Positions 34,757-44,023 of a stretch of DNA of 64,000 nt are shown here, piece after piece. Position 1 is the first letter of the stretch. Every line of letters begins with the position of its first letter. Origin of the DNA: Sphingomonas sp. CL5.1 (GTDB lineage Bacteria; Pseudomonadota; Alphaproteobacteria; Sphingomonadales; Sphingomonadaceae). The translations under genes and the position numbers were made by a program. The notes beneath the pieces were generated by a model, which did not search any database, was not told where the DNA came from, and worked only from the letters and a program-made list of their open reading frames with translations. The stretch is taken from the NCBI RefSeq assembly GCF_013344685.1, contig NZ_CP050137.1:872001-936000 (forward strand), given 5' to 3'.

Positions 34757-35739
34757 CCCATGATCTCACCGCCGACCGCGCCGGCCAGTTCGCGCGCATC
34801 GCGCTCGGCCATGTCGCGCGCGAATACCCGCACAAGGCGGACCATGTGATGACCGGCGACGGCGATATCTATACGCCGCGCGCGGTCCATTCGATCTTCT
34901 TCGGCAGCTTCGACTGGCATAGCTGCGTCCACGGATACTGGCTGCTCGCGCGGGTGCGGCGGCTGTTCCCCGATCTGCCCGAGGCGGCGCGGACCGACGC
35001 GCTGTTCGCCGACGCCTTCACGCCCGCGAAGGTGGAGGCCGAGCGCGCCTATCTCGATCGCCCGGCCGCGCGCGGGTTCGAGCGGCCCTATGGCTGGGCG
35101 TGGCTGCTGATGCTCGCGGCGGAGCTGCGGCTGGGCGGCTCGCCGCACGAGGCGACGTTGCGGCCACTCGCCGAAGCCTTCGTGCGGCGCTTTCACGATT
35201 TCCTGCCGCTGCTCACCTATCCGGTGCGCGCCGGGACGCATGCCAACACCGCTTTCGCGCTGGTGCTGGCGGCTCGTTATGCGGAAGTGACGGGCGACGC
35301 CTCGCTGCGCGCGTTGCTCGCGGACCGGGCACGCGACTGGTTCGGCGCGGATCGCGATGCGCAAGGCTGGGAACCGGGCGGCGACGACTTCCTCTCGCCG
35401 ACGCTGATGGAGGCGAGCGCGATGGCCGCGCTGATGCCGCCGGGCGACTTCCGCGCGTGGCTAGCCGGCTTCCTCCCGCGCCTCGCCGCGCGCGAGCCGG
35501 CGACGCTGTTCAGCCCCGCGATCGTCAGCGACCGCAGCGACGGCAAGATCGCGCATCTCGACGGCCTCAACCTCAGCCGCGCCTGGGCGTTCCGCGCCAT
35601 CGCCGACGCGAGCGACCAGCCGGCGAACCTGCGCGACGCCGCCGACCGTCACCTCGCCGCCGCGCTGGACGAGGTGGCGGGCGATTACATGGGCGAGCAT
35701 TGGCTGGCGAGCTTCGCGCTGCTCGCGCTGACCGGCTGA
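34753..35739 (+). CDS. DUF2891 protein
   Basis: Probable cytoplasmic protein of 328 residues matching DUF2891. Its N-terminal half contains F-G-S-F-D-W-H-S-C-V-H-G-Y-W near residue 50 and G-W-A-W-L-L-M-L-A-A-E near residue 115; C-terminal blocks are F-L-S-P-T-L-M-E-A near residue 215 and H-L-D-G-L-N-L-S-R-A-W near residue 268. The alternating aromatic and helical pattern suggests an alpha/alpha-barrel, as in glycosidase- or isomerase-like folds, with conserved His, Asp and Glu that could be catalytic. Function is unknown. Translational coupling to DUF979 ties it to the same task. Confidence 0.85.
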   Translation: MTHDLTADRAGQFARIALGHVAREYPHKADHVMTGDGDIYTPRAVHSIFFGSFDWHSCVHGYWLLARVRRLFPDLPEAARTDALFADAFTPAKVEAERAYLDRPAARGFERPYGWAWLLMLAAELRLGGSPHEATLRPLAEAFVRRFHDFLPLLTYPVRAGTHANTAFALVLAARYAEVTGDASLRALLADRARDWFGADRDAQGWEPGGDDFLSPTLMEASAMAALMPPGDFRAWLAGFLPRLAAREPATLFSPAIVSDRSDGKIAHLDGLNLSRAWAFRAIADASDQPANLRDAADRHLAAALDEVAGDYMGEHWLASFALLALTG

Positions 35740-35810
35740 AACTGGCGGCAAAAGCCGCCTCGCGCGTCCATAAGATATCCTTCCCTGAACCAACCGGACG
35801 ACAGTTTTCG

Positions 35811-37202
35811 ATGCGCAAGACCCTGCTGATGCTCGCCACCGTCCTTGCCGCCCTGCCGGCGACGGCGCAGATCACGCCCTCGATCCCGGACGACGCCCCC
35901 GTGACGTCGATCCCGCAGGTAGCGCCCGGCTTCGACGTGGCGGCGGCGAAGGCGCGCATCGCCGCATCGCTGGACAAGCAATATCCGCACCTCGACGCGC
36001 TCTACAAGGATCTGCACCAGCATCCGGAGGTGAGCTTCCAGGAGGTACGCACCGCCGGCATCCTCGCCGCGGAGATGCGCAGGCTGGGCTTCACCGTGAC
36101 GGAGAAGGTGGGCAAGACGGGCATCGTCGCGATCCTGAAGAACGGCGAGGGGCCGGTCGTGATGGTGCGCACCGAGCTCGACGCGTTGCCGCTGGAGGAG
36201 AAGACCGGCCTGCCCTATGCCAGCCGCGCGCAGCAGACGGTCGACGGCAAGCTGACCTATGTCGACCATGCCTGCGGGCATGACAGCCATATGGCGTGGT
36301 GGATCGGCGCGGCGACCGCGCTGGTGGCGATGAAGGACCAGTGGCACGGCACCCTGATGTTCATCGGCCAGCCCGCCGAGGAGACGCTGCTCGGCGCCAA
36401 GGCGATGATCGAGGACGGGCTATTCAAGCGCTGGCCGAAGCCCGACTACGGCTTCGCCGCGCACGTCGGCCCCGATCAGGTCGGCCGCGTGGTGGTGAAG
36501 GAAGGCGCGGTCACCTCCGCCTCCGACAAGGTCAACATCACCTTCAACGGGGTCGGCGCGCACGGCTCGATGCCCGACAAGAGCATCGATCCGGTGGTGA
36601 TGGGCAGCCGCTTCGTGATGGACGTGCAGACGATCATCAGCCGCGAGCGCGATCCCAACCTGTTCGGCGTGATCTCGGTCGGCAGCTTCCATGCCGGGAC
36701 GGTCGGCAACATCATCCCCGATCACGCCGACCTGCAACTGACGGTGCGCTCCCGCGATGCGGCGACGCGCAAGCTGCTGCTCGACGGCATCACCCGCACC
36801 GCGCGCGCGGTGGCGGAGATGGCGCGCGCACCAGAACCGGCGGTGGCGCATCCGGCGGGCACCGGCGTGGTCAACAACGATGCGGCGCTGTCGGCGCGCA
36901 CCGCTTCCGTGCTCGCGGCGGCGTTCGGCAAGGATGTCGCCTTCGTGCCGACGACCATGCCGGGCGGCAACGCCAGCGAGGACTATGCCGCGTTCATCGA
37001 GGCCGGCGTGCCCTCCGTTTTCCTCGCGGTCGGCGGCTACGATCCGGCGATGATCGCGCGCTACAAGGCGGAAGGGAAGCCGGTGCCGGTCAACCACTCG
37101 CCGTTTTTCGCGCCGGTGCCCGAGCCGACGATCAAGCGCGGCGCGGAAACGCTGGCGCTGGCGGTGCTGGGGGTGGCGGGCAACGGCGTGACGGCGAAAT
37201 AA
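35811..37202 (+). CDS. Exported M20-family amidohydrolase
   Basis: Metal-dependent amidase or carboxypeptidase of the M20D (hippuricase-like) group, 463 residues. A Sec signal peptide ends A-T-A-Q near residue 20. Metal-site motifs are H-A-C-G-H-D-S-H near residue 149 and G-Q-P-A-E-E near residue 188; the dimer domain follows with G-V-G-A-H-G-S-M-P near residue 247. The usual R-x-D-x-D-A-L-P reads R-T-E-L-D-A-L-P. It lies 71 nt after DUF2891 on the same strand and may release amino acids, or pyroglutamate, from acylated or peptide forms in the periplasm; the substrate is unknown. Confidence 0.88.
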   Translation: MRKTLLMLATVLAALPATAQITPSIPDDAPVTSIPQVAPGFDVAAAKARIAASLDKQYPHLDALYKDLHQHPEVSFQEVRTAGILAAEMRRLGFTVTEKVGKTGIVAILKNGEGPVVMVRTELDALPLEEKTGLPYASRAQQTVDGKLTYVDHACGHDSHMAWWIGAATALVAMKDQWHGTLMFIGQPAEETLLGAKAMIEDGLFKRWPKPDYGFAAHVGPDQVGRVVVKEGAVTSASDKVNITFNGVGAHGSMPDKSIDPVVMGSRFVMDVQTIISRERDPNLFGVISVGSFHAGTVGNIIPDHADLQLTVRSRDAATRKLLLDGITRTARAVAEMARAPEPAVAHPAGTGVVNNDAALSARTASVLAAAFGKDVAFVPTTMPGGNASEDYAAFIEAGVPSVFLAVGGYDPAMIARYKAEGKPVPVNHSPFFAPVPEPTIKRGAETLALAVLGVAGNGVTAK

Positions 37203-37209
37203 TTACCGG

Positions 37210-38463
37210 TCAGGCGTGCCCATCGGCATGATCGTCCTCGTCGATCCAGAGGACGTGGGAATCGATCTCCAGCCTGAGCACCGCCCGCAGCGCCTCGACG
37301 CGCGCGCGGATCTCCTCACGCCGCGCGTCGTTCGCCTGTCGCTCGGCATAGAGCAGCTCGGCGAGGTCGATCGCGCCGAGCCGGTTGCCGGTGCGCGTGC
37401 GCTCGGCCACCGCCTGCGCGCGGGCGGCCGCCTCGCGCAGCGATCGCCAGCCGTCGATCCGCCCGCGCGCCAGCGCGACGTCCGCCGCCGCGATCGCCGC
37501 GATCGAGCGGCGGACGGCGGCGAGATCGCTCACCGCCGCCGATGACTGCGCCGCCGCCTCGTCGGCCAGATAGCGGCGATAGCCTCCGCCGAGCGGCATG
37601 GACGCGACCAGCCCGATGCCGCGCTCCATTCCGCCGCGTTCGCTGAACGCGCGCACGCCGAGCGAGGGGTCGGCGACACGATCCGCCCGCGCGCGCCGCG
37701 CGGCGAAGCCGAGCCGGTCCGCCTCCGCCTGCGCGGCCTCGATCTCGTGGCTGCGCTCGATCACCAGCCGGCCGAGCGTGGCGAAGCCCTCCGCCGGTTC
37801 GTCCGGCTCGGCAGGCGCCGGGGCGGCCTGCGGCAGCGGGATCGAGGGGAAATTGGCGCGCAGCGTCGCTTCCGCCTCCGCCAGCGCAGCCCTCGATTCG
37901 GCAAGCTGCCCCCGCGCGCGCGCCACCGCCGCGCGCGCCTGATCGACATCCAGCGCGGCGGCATCGCGCAATTGCGCGCGCCGCTCGACCGCCCCCGCCT
38001 CGCGCTCCAGACTGGCGAGATTGCGCGTATCGCTGTCGGCCAGCGCGGTCGCGCCGATCCAGTCGAGCCACAAGCGCGCCAGTTCCAGCGCGGCCTGGTG
38101 GCGCGCATCGGCCATGCGGTTTTGCGCCGCCGCGACGCCCGCTTCGCCGGTGCGGCGATCGAGCGCCGCCTTGCCCGGCAGGCGGACCGCGCGGGTGAGC
38201 GTCGCGTCGAACTCGGCATAATCGCCTTCGCGATCGACGCTGCGGCGCACGGCGCTGCCCGTCAGCACGATCTCGTGACTGCCCTTCGCCAATGCCCCGG
38301 CCTGCGCGCGCGCCACCCCGACGCGATGTCCGGCGGCCAGCACGGCGGGGTGATTGTCGAGCGCCACGCGCACCGTCTCGGGCGGCGGCAGCGACCGGCG
38401 CGCGTCGCGCGGCTCGGCATGGGATGCGCTCGCGGCCAGCGCCAGCCACAACAGATGCTTCAT
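37210..38463 (-). CDS. czcC: Outer-membrane efflux protein, CzcC/TolC family
   Basis: Outer-membrane channel of a heavy-metal RND efflux complex. The 417-residue protein has a signal peptide (A-A-S-A-S-H-A near residue 15) and two long coiled-coil repeats rich in Ala, Arg and Glu, as in the outer-membrane factor family. The C-terminus is H-V-L-W-I-D-E-D-D-H-A-D-G-H-A, with clustered Asp and His that could bind metal. It overlaps the DUF3240 gene by 4 nt and comes last in the operon, whereas czcC is usually first. Confidence 0.88.
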   Translation of the reverse strand: MKHLLWLALAASASHAEPRDARRSLPPPETVRVALDNHPAVLAAGHRVGVARAQAGALAKGSHEIVLTGSAVRRSVDREGDYAEFDATLTRAVRLPGKAALDRRTGEAGVAAAQNRMADARHQAALELARLWLDWIGATALADSDTRNLASLEREAGAVERRAQLRDAAALDVDQARAAVARARGQLAESRAALAEAEATLRANFPSIPLPQAAPAPAEPDEPAEGFATLGRLVIERSHEIEAAQAEADRLGFAARRARADRVADPSLGVRAFSERGGMERGIGLVASMPLGGGYRRYLADEAAAQSSAAVSDLAAVRRSIAAIAAADVALARGRIDGWRSLREAAARAQAVAERTRTGNRLGAIDLAELLYAERQANDARREEIRARVEALRAVLRLEIDSHVLWIDEDDHADGHA

Positions 38464-38759
38464 GCCAACCTGCCTCGCGCGATAACCGGGGTCGCGTACC
38501 AGCGCACCGGGCCGCCGCGCCGCAACGTCTCCACCACAGCGACCAGCATGGCGAGCCGGCTCTCCGCGACGATCAGCTCGACCGCGCGGCGATCGAGCCG
38601 CCCGGTGACCCGCTCGGCGGTGGTGGCGTCGGAGAAGTCGCGGCCCAGCACCGCCTCGGCACGGACATGTACCGGCCCCTCGCCCGCCGCATGCAGCGCT
38701 TCGGCGATCGGCGCCGCGTCACTCGCGGCGCAGTGGAATGTCAGCAGCAACTCAGCCAT
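38460..38759 (-). CDS. DUF3240 family protein of metal RND operon
   Basis: Small protein of 99 residues matching DUF3240, a family found next to CzcA-type genes. It looks like a PII- or ferredoxin-like alpha/beta fold. The start reads L-L-L-T-F-H-C-A and a central block reads E-A-V-L-G-R-D-F-S. A single Cys-His pair sits at the start (H-C near residue 9). It overlaps czcA by 8 nt and czcC by 4 nt. It may bind metal or modulate the pump; no function is proven. Confidence 0.8.
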   Translation of the reverse strand: MAELLLTFHCAASDAAPIAEALHAAGEGPVHVRAEAVLGRDFSDATTAERVTGRLDRRAVELIVAESRLAMLVAVVETLRRGGPVRWYATPVIARGRLA

Positions 38760-41700
38760 CGCCGCGCTCCCGCGCGGATTCGCCGAACCGCTCGAACAGC
38801 ATCGGCAGCAGGATCAACGTCAGCAACGTGGACGTCACCAGCCCGCCGATCACGACGATGGCCAGCGGCCGCTGGATCTCCGATCCGGGGCCGGTGGCGA
38901 ATAGCAGCGGCACCAGCCCGAAGGCGGTGATGCTCGCGGTCATCAGCACCGGGCGCAGTCGCCGCTCGGCGCCGACGCGCACCGCCTCAACCATCGCCAT
39001 GCCGTCGGCGCGGAGCTGGCGGAAACAGGCGACCAGCACCAGCCCGTTGAGCACGGCGATACCGAGCAGCGCGATGAACCCGACAGAGGCGGGCACCGAC
39101 AGATATTGCCCCGACAGCCACAAGGCGACGATCCCGCCGACCATCGCGAACGGGATGTTGACGAGGATCAGCAGCGATGCGCGCAGCGAGCGGAGCGTCA
39201 CGAGCAGCACGACCAGGATCAGGACGAGCGCGACCGGCACCACCAGCGACAGCCGCGCGGCGGCGCGCTGCTGGTTCTCGAACTGCCCGCCCCAGACGAG
39301 GCGGTAGCCGGCCGGCAGCGCCACCTTCGCCGCCACCGCCCGTTTAGCGTCCTCGACATAACCGACGAGATCGCGACCGGCGACAAACGCCTGCACCAGC
39401 GCATAGCGCGAGCCGTTCTCGTGATCGATCTTCACCGGCCCCGCCACCGGCCGGATCGCGGCAAGGTCGCTGACGCGCACCGTCCTACCCTCCGGCGAGC
39501 GCAGCAACAGGTCGGTGAACAGCCGGGGATCGTCGCGCAGCGCATCGCCGCCGCGGATCACGATCGGCGTGCGCCGCGCGCCTTCCGCGACGATCCCCGT
39601 GCGCATCCCCTCGAGCTGGATGCGCAGCGCATCCTCGATGGTCTCGATCGAGAAGCCGGCGCGTCCCGCCGCCAGCCGGTCGATATCGATCTGGAGGTAA
39701 TCGACGCGCTCGTTGGCGACGGTCATCACCTCGGTCGCGCCGCGCGTTTCCTGAAGCGCGCGCTGGACTTGCCCCGCCAGGCGGCCGAGCGTCGCGCCGT
39801 CCGGCCCGAAGATCTTGACGGCCAGATCGCCGCGCGCGCCGGTCAGCATCTCGGAAACGCGCATCTCGATCGGCTGGGTGAAGCTCGCCTCGATCCCCGG
39901 CAGGCGCTGCATCGCCGCGCGCATCGCCTCGACGATCTCCTCCTTCGTGCCGCGCCATTCCGCGCGCGGACGCAGCGTGACGAAGGCGTCGCTTTCGTTG
40001 AGGCCCATCGGATCCAGCCCCAGCTCGTCCGATCCGACGCGCGAGATCACACGCTCCACCTCGGGGACATGATCGATCAGCGCGCGCTGCGCCGCTGTGT
40101 CGCCGCGCACCGAATGGGCTAGGCCGATGCTCGGGTTCTTGACCGTCTGCATGACGACCGAGCCTTCGTCCATCTGCGGCATGAAGGTCTTGCCGACCGC
40201 GCCATAGGCGATCACCGCCACCGCCAGCCCAGCGCCGGCGACGCCATAGACCAGCCGCTTGCGCGCGAAGGCGGCGGCGAGCAGCGCGCGGTAGCGCGGG
40301 GTCAGCACGCGCATGATCCACGGATCGGCATGGGCGCCCGCCTTCAGCCCGAACGAGGCGAGTACCGGCACCAGGGTGAGCGCCAGCACCAGCGAGCCGA
40401 CCAGCGCGAAGATGATGGTGAGCGCGACCGGTGCGAACAATTTCCCTTCCAGCCCTTCCAGCGAAACGAGCGGCAGGAACACCAGCGCGATAATCAGCAG
40501 GCCGGCGGAGACCGGCACCACCACGTCGCCGGTCGCGCGGAAAACGTGGTTGAGGCGCGGCGCGCCATCCCCGTCGTGCGCATGGGACAGGCGCTCGACG
40601 ACATTCTCCACCACCACCACCGCGCCATCGACCAGCATCCCGATCGCAATGGCGAGGCCGCCGAGGCTCATCAGATTGGCGGTCAGCCCCCAGAAGCGCA
40701 TCAGGAGGAAAGTGACCAGCGCCGCCATCGGCAGCGTCACCGCGACGATCGCCGCCGCTCGCCAGTCGCCGAGGAACAGGATCAGCAACACGACGACCAG
40801 CACCGTCGCCTCCAGCAGCGCATGCTCGACCGTGCCCACCGCGCGGGCGATCAGGTCCGAACGGTCATAGAAGACGTCGATCCTGGTGCCGGGCGGCAGG
40901 CCGCGCGACAGTTCCGCGAGCCGTTCCTTGACGCCTGCGACCACCTTGCGCGCATCGGCGCCGCGCAGCGCGACCACCAGCCCCTCGACCGTCTCGCCGC
41001 GCGCATCGCCGCTCAGCGCGCCGTAGCGGGTCAGGCTGCCCGTGCCGACGCTCGCGATATCGCCGAGCCGCAGGACGTGCCCGTCGCGCGCGCGGATCAC
41101 CAGCGCCTCCAGGTCCGCGACGGTGCGGATCGCGCCGACCGCGCGGACGATCAGCGCGTCCTCGCCGTTGCCCAGCCGCCCCGCGCCGTCGTTGCGGTTG
41201 CCCGCCTCGATCGCCGCCTTCACCTCGGCCAGCGTCAACCCGGCCGAGGCGACGGCGATCGGGTCCGGCCGCACCTCGAAGGTGCGGACATAGCCGCCCA
41301 GCACGTTGACGTCCGCCACCCCCGGCACGGTGCGCAGCGCCGGCCGGATCGTCCAGTCGAGCAGGGTGCGCTTTTCCTCCAGGCTGAGCGGGCCGGCGAT
41401 CGTGAACATGAACAGCTCGGAAAGCGGGGTGGAGATCGGCGCCAGCCCGCCGCCGATCGACGCGGGCAGATCGCCCATCACACCGGCCAGCCGCTCGCTC
41501 ACCTGCTGACGCGCCCAATAGATGTCGGTGCCGTCGTCGAAGTCGATCGTCAGGTCGGCCATCGCATATTTGGCGGTCGCCCGCATCACCGCCTGCCGGG
41601 GGATGCCGAGCATCTCCTGCTCGATCGGCGCGATGACGCGGGTCTCGACCTCCTCGGGCGTCATGCCGGGCGCCTTGAGGACGATCTTCACCTGCGTCGG

Positions 41701-41829
41701 CGCGATATCGGGATAGGCGTCGATCGGCAGGGTGGCGAAAGTCCACGCCCCCAGCGCGCCGACGGCCAACGCCGCCGCGACGACGAGCAGCCGGAACGAC
41801 AAGGCCCATGCGACCAGCCCGCGCAGCAT
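38752..41829 (-). CDS. czcA: Heavy-metal efflux RND transporter, CzcA/CusA family
   Basis: Inner-membrane proton-driven metal pump of 1025 residues. The pattern is RND: TM1 at the N-terminus, a periplasmic porter domain, TM2-6, a second porter domain and TM8-12. TM4 carries A-I-G-M-L-V-D-G-A-V-V-V-V-E-N near residue 400, with the essential Asp. The A-I-G...D-G form differs from the D-F-G of classical CzcA and from the D-A of CusA. The block Q-P-I-E-M-R-V-S-E-M-L-T-G near residue 660 is common to metal RND pumps. Substrate is probably a divalent metal such as nickel, cobalt or zinc; the choice is uncertain. Confidence 0.93.
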   Translation of the reverse strand: MLRGLVAWALSFRLLVVAAALAVGALGAWTFATLPIDAYPDIAPTQVKIVLKAPGMTPEEVETRVIAPIEQEMLGIPRQAVMRATAKYAMADLTIDFDDGTDIYWARQQVSERLAGVMGDLPASIGGGLAPISTPLSELFMFTIAGPLSLEEKRTLLDWTIRPALRTVPGVADVNVLGGYVRTFEVRPDPIAVASAGLTLAEVKAAIEAGNRNDGAGRLGNGEDALIVRAVGAIRTVADLEALVIRARDGHVLRLGDIASVGTGSLTRYGALSGDARGETVEGLVVALRGADARKVVAGVKERLAELSRGLPPGTRIDVFYDRSDLIARAVGTVEHALLEATVLVVVLLILFLGDWRAAAIVAVTLPMAALVTFLLMRFWGLTANLMSLGGLAIAIGMLVDGAVVVVENVVERLSHAHDGDGAPRLNHVFRATGDVVVPVSAGLLIIALVFLPLVSLEGLEGKLFAPVALTIIFALVGSLVLALTLVPVLASFGLKAGAHADPWIMRVLTPRYRALLAAAFARKRLVYGVAGAGLAVAVIAYGAVGKTFMPQMDEGSVVMQTVKNPSIGLAHSVRGDTAAQRALIDHVPEVERVISRVGSDELGLDPMGLNESDAFVTLRPRAEWRGTKEEIVEAMRAAMQRLPGIEASFTQPIEMRVSEMLTGARGDLAVKIFGPDGATLGRLAGQVQRALQETRGATEVMTVANERVDYLQIDIDRLAAGRAGFSIETIEDALRIQLEGMRTGIVAEGARRTPIVIRGGDALRDDPRLFTDLLLRSPEGRTVRVSDLAAIRPVAGPVKIDHENGSRYALVQAFVAGRDLVGYVEDAKRAVAAKVALPAGYRLVWGGQFENQQRAAARLSLVVPVALVLILVVLLVTLRSLRASLLILVNIPFAMVGGIVALWLSGQYLSVPASVGFIALLGIAVLNGLVLVACFRQLRADGMAMVEAVRVGAERRLRPVLMTASITAFGLVPLLFATGPGSEIQRPLAIVVIGGLVTSTLLTLILLPMLFERFGESARERGDG

Positions 41830-41838
41830 CGCCCGCCC

Positions 41839-42954
41839 TCAGTTCGCGGCGGCGAGCATCTTCAGCTCGCTCAGCCCGGCGCTGACCACGCGCTCGCCCG
41901 CGCGCAGGCCGCTGGTGACGATGGCGCGGTCGCCCGCGCCGTGGACGGTGCTGACGGCGCGGGTCGCGACCCCGCCGCGCGCGATCACGAACACCGTCGC
42001 GCGGCCGTCGATATCGACCACCGATCGCGCGGGGATGCTCACCGCGCCCGCCGGGGCCGGGCCATCGATCGTCACCGGCATCGCGCCGCCGGCAACCACG
42101 CCGGGCGCGGCCGGCAGGCTGGCGGTGACGGTGGTCGAGCGCGTCTCTGGATCGAGCGCGCCGCCAACCGCCAGCACCGTGCCGACGCCATGATCGCCGA
42201 CCCGCACGCGCATGCCGGGGCGGACGGTGCCGAACAGCCGCTCGGGGAGCTGCGCCGTCACCTGCAACGCGCCGCCGCCGTCGATCACGAACGGCGCGGC
42301 ACCGACATCCAGCGCCTTGCCGGTCTCGGCGGTCATGCTGCTGATCCGGCCGGTGATCGGCGCGACGAGCGTATAGCCCGCGCCGCCGCCATGCGCCCCG
42401 CCGGCGAGCGCGATCAGCCGCGCCTGCTCGCCGACGTCCACATCGCTCTGCCGCGCGAGCGCATTGGCCTGATCGGCGCGGGCCGGGGCGATGATGCCTT
42501 CGCGGGAAAGCCGCGCCAGCCGCGCCGCGTCGGCGCGCGCGAGCACCTGACGCGACCGGGCACGCGCGAGATCGGCGTTGAGGCCCACCATGTCGCGGCT
42601 GGCGACAGTGGCGAGCGGCTGGCCGGCGCGCACCTCCTCCCCGTCGACCACGAACACCCGCGTGACCACTCCGGCAAGCTGCGCGGCGACCGCGACGCGG
42701 GCATTGGGCGGCGGAACGATCCGCGCCGGGAGCACCGCGACGGGAACGGTCGCCGCCGCCTCCGCGACCGCCAGTTCCAGCCCCAGTGCGCGCATCTGAT
42801 CCGGGCGCAGCGTGATGAAGTCCGCGCGCTTCGCGGCGGCGGGCGGCCCATCGGCCGGCGTCGCCAGCTTCGCGCCGGGCGACAGCCACCACAACCCGGC
42901 GACCGCCAGCGCGGCGGCGGCCGATCCGCCGATCATCCAGGTGCGACGTTCCAT
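41839..42954 (-). CDS. czcB: Periplasmic adaptor protein, CzcB/CusB family
   Basis: Membrane-fusion protein linking the RND pump to the outer-membrane channel. It has 371 residues, with an N-terminal membrane anchor (G-S-A-A-A-A-L-A-V-A-G-L-W-W-L). A barrel-sandwich lipoyl half motif follows (P-P-N-A-R-V-A-V-A-A-Q-L-A-G-V-V near residue 77), then an alpha hairpin, a second lipoyl half and a beta-barrel. It lies 28 nt after the sensor kinase gene and 9 nt before czcA, so the regulators and the pump are probably co-transcribed. Confidence 0.9.
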   Translation of the reverse strand: MERRTWMIGGSAAAALAVAGLWWLSPGAKLATPADGPPAAAKRADFITLRPDQMRALGLELAVAEAAATVPVAVLPARIVPPPNARVAVAAQLAGVVTRVFVVDGEEVRAGQPLATVASRDMVGLNADLARARSRQVLARADAARLARLSREGIIAPARADQANALARQSDVDVGEQARLIALAGGAHGGGAGYTLVAPITGRISSMTAETGKALDVGAAPFVIDGGGALQVTAQLPERLFGTVRPGMRVRVGDHGVGTVLAVGGALDPETRSTTVTASLPAAPGVVAGGAMPVTIDGPAPAGAVSIPARSVVDIDGRATVFVIARGGVATRAVSTVHGAGDRAIVTSGLRAGERVVSAGLSELKMLAAAN

Positions 42955-42982
42955 GTCCCGCCGCTAGGACAGGTTACTGACG

Positions 42983-44023
42983 TCAATCTGACGACGCCGG
43001 CTCCATCGGGAAGCCGAGCCGGATTTCGCGCCGCTCCCCGTCGGCGCTCAGCGTGCCGCCGTGCGCGCGCATGATGCGGTCGACGATCGCCAGCCCCAGC
43101 CCGGCGCCATGCTTGCTCGCGTGATCGGCGCGGCGATGACGCTCCACCAGCTCTCTCAGCCGCGTCTCGCTCAACCCCGCGCCCTCATCACGCACCGCGA
43201 TCACCCGGTCGGCGGTGACGCGAACGGTCACGCGGCCGCCCTCCGGGGTTACGCGCAGCGCATTCTCGATCAGGTTGCGCAGCGCCGCCGCGATCGCCTC
43301 GCCGCGCCCGCGCGCCGGCACCGGCGCGTCGGCCTCCAGCTCGATCCGCACCCCGCGATCGAAGGCGATCGGGGCGAGCCGCGCGATCACCGCCGCCGCG
43401 ATATCGGCGAGGTCCACCGCCACCGGCTTGAGCTGCGCCGCGCGATCGGCGTCGATCTGGGCGAGCAGCATGAGCTGGTCGATCAGCCGCCGCATCTGCG
43501 CCACGTCGCCGCGCAGCCGATGCGCCTCCGGGTGATCGAGCCGGTCCAGCTCCAGCGACAGCAGGGTGAGCGGCGTGCGCAATTCGTGCGCCACGTCCGC
43601 CGCGAACGCCTCGTGCATCCCGGCGGTGCGATCGACGCGATCGAGCACGCGGTTGATCGCGTCGGCGAAGGGGCGCGCCTCCATCGGGAAATCGGTGGTG
43701 TCGACGCGCACCCCGCGCGCGTCGCCGGTGCGCGCGTCGATCGTCCGCGCGGCGTCGATCAGCGGGCGCACCGAGGTGGTGATCGCCCAGCGCCCGGCCA
43801 TTGCCATCGGCACGATCAGCACCGCCATCGGCAGCAGCACATGCTCCGCGAGCTGATGGAACACCTCCACCAGTGCGGCGCGGTTGGAGAGGTTGTTGAA
43901 GGCGTCGCTGAAGGTGAGGCGGAACTCGATGCCGATGAAAACCAGCAACAGCAGCGCGCCCAGCCCGCCGACCAGCGCGAGGCTGCGCGTCAGGCGGCTG
44001 ATGATCGACGGCACCGGCGTCAC
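42983..44023 (-). CDS. Sensor histidine kinase of metal-efflux operon
   Basis: Membrane sensor kinase of 346 residues. It has two membrane segments near residues 15-35 and 65-83 with a short periplasmic loop of about 30 residues. A HAMP-like region follows, then the H-box (D-V-A-H-E-L-R-T-P-L near residue 142), N-box (N-L-I-E-N-A-L near 240) and G-boxes (R-D-E-G-A-G-L and G-A-G-L-G-L-A-I). The GTG start overlaps the response-regulator stop (GTGA). Location directly before czcB suggests it senses metal in the periplasm, like CusS/CzcS. Signal identity is inferred. Confidence 0.9.
   Translation of the reverse strand: MTPVPSIISRLTRSLALVGGLGALLLLVFIGIEFRLTFSDAFNNLSNRAALVEVFHQLAEHVLLPMAVLIVPMAMAGRWAITTSVRPLIDAARTIDARTGDARGVRVDTTDFPMEARPFADAINRVLDRVDRTAGMHEAFAADVAHELRTPLTLLSLELDRLDHPEAHRLRGDVAQMRRLIDQLMLLAQIDADRAAQLKPVAVDLADIAAAVIARLAPIAFDRGVRIELEADAPVPARGRGEAIAAALRNLIENALRVTPEGGRVTVRVTADRVIAVRDEGAGLSETRLRELVERHRRADHASKHGAGLGLAIVDRIMRAHGGTLSADGERREIRLGFPMEPASSD

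Noticed and set aside
40330..43074. A 914-codon plus-strand frame opposite czcA-czcB
   Set aside because: Repetitive Arg/Asp/His composition typical of antisense frames in GC-rich DNA; no recognisable domain.
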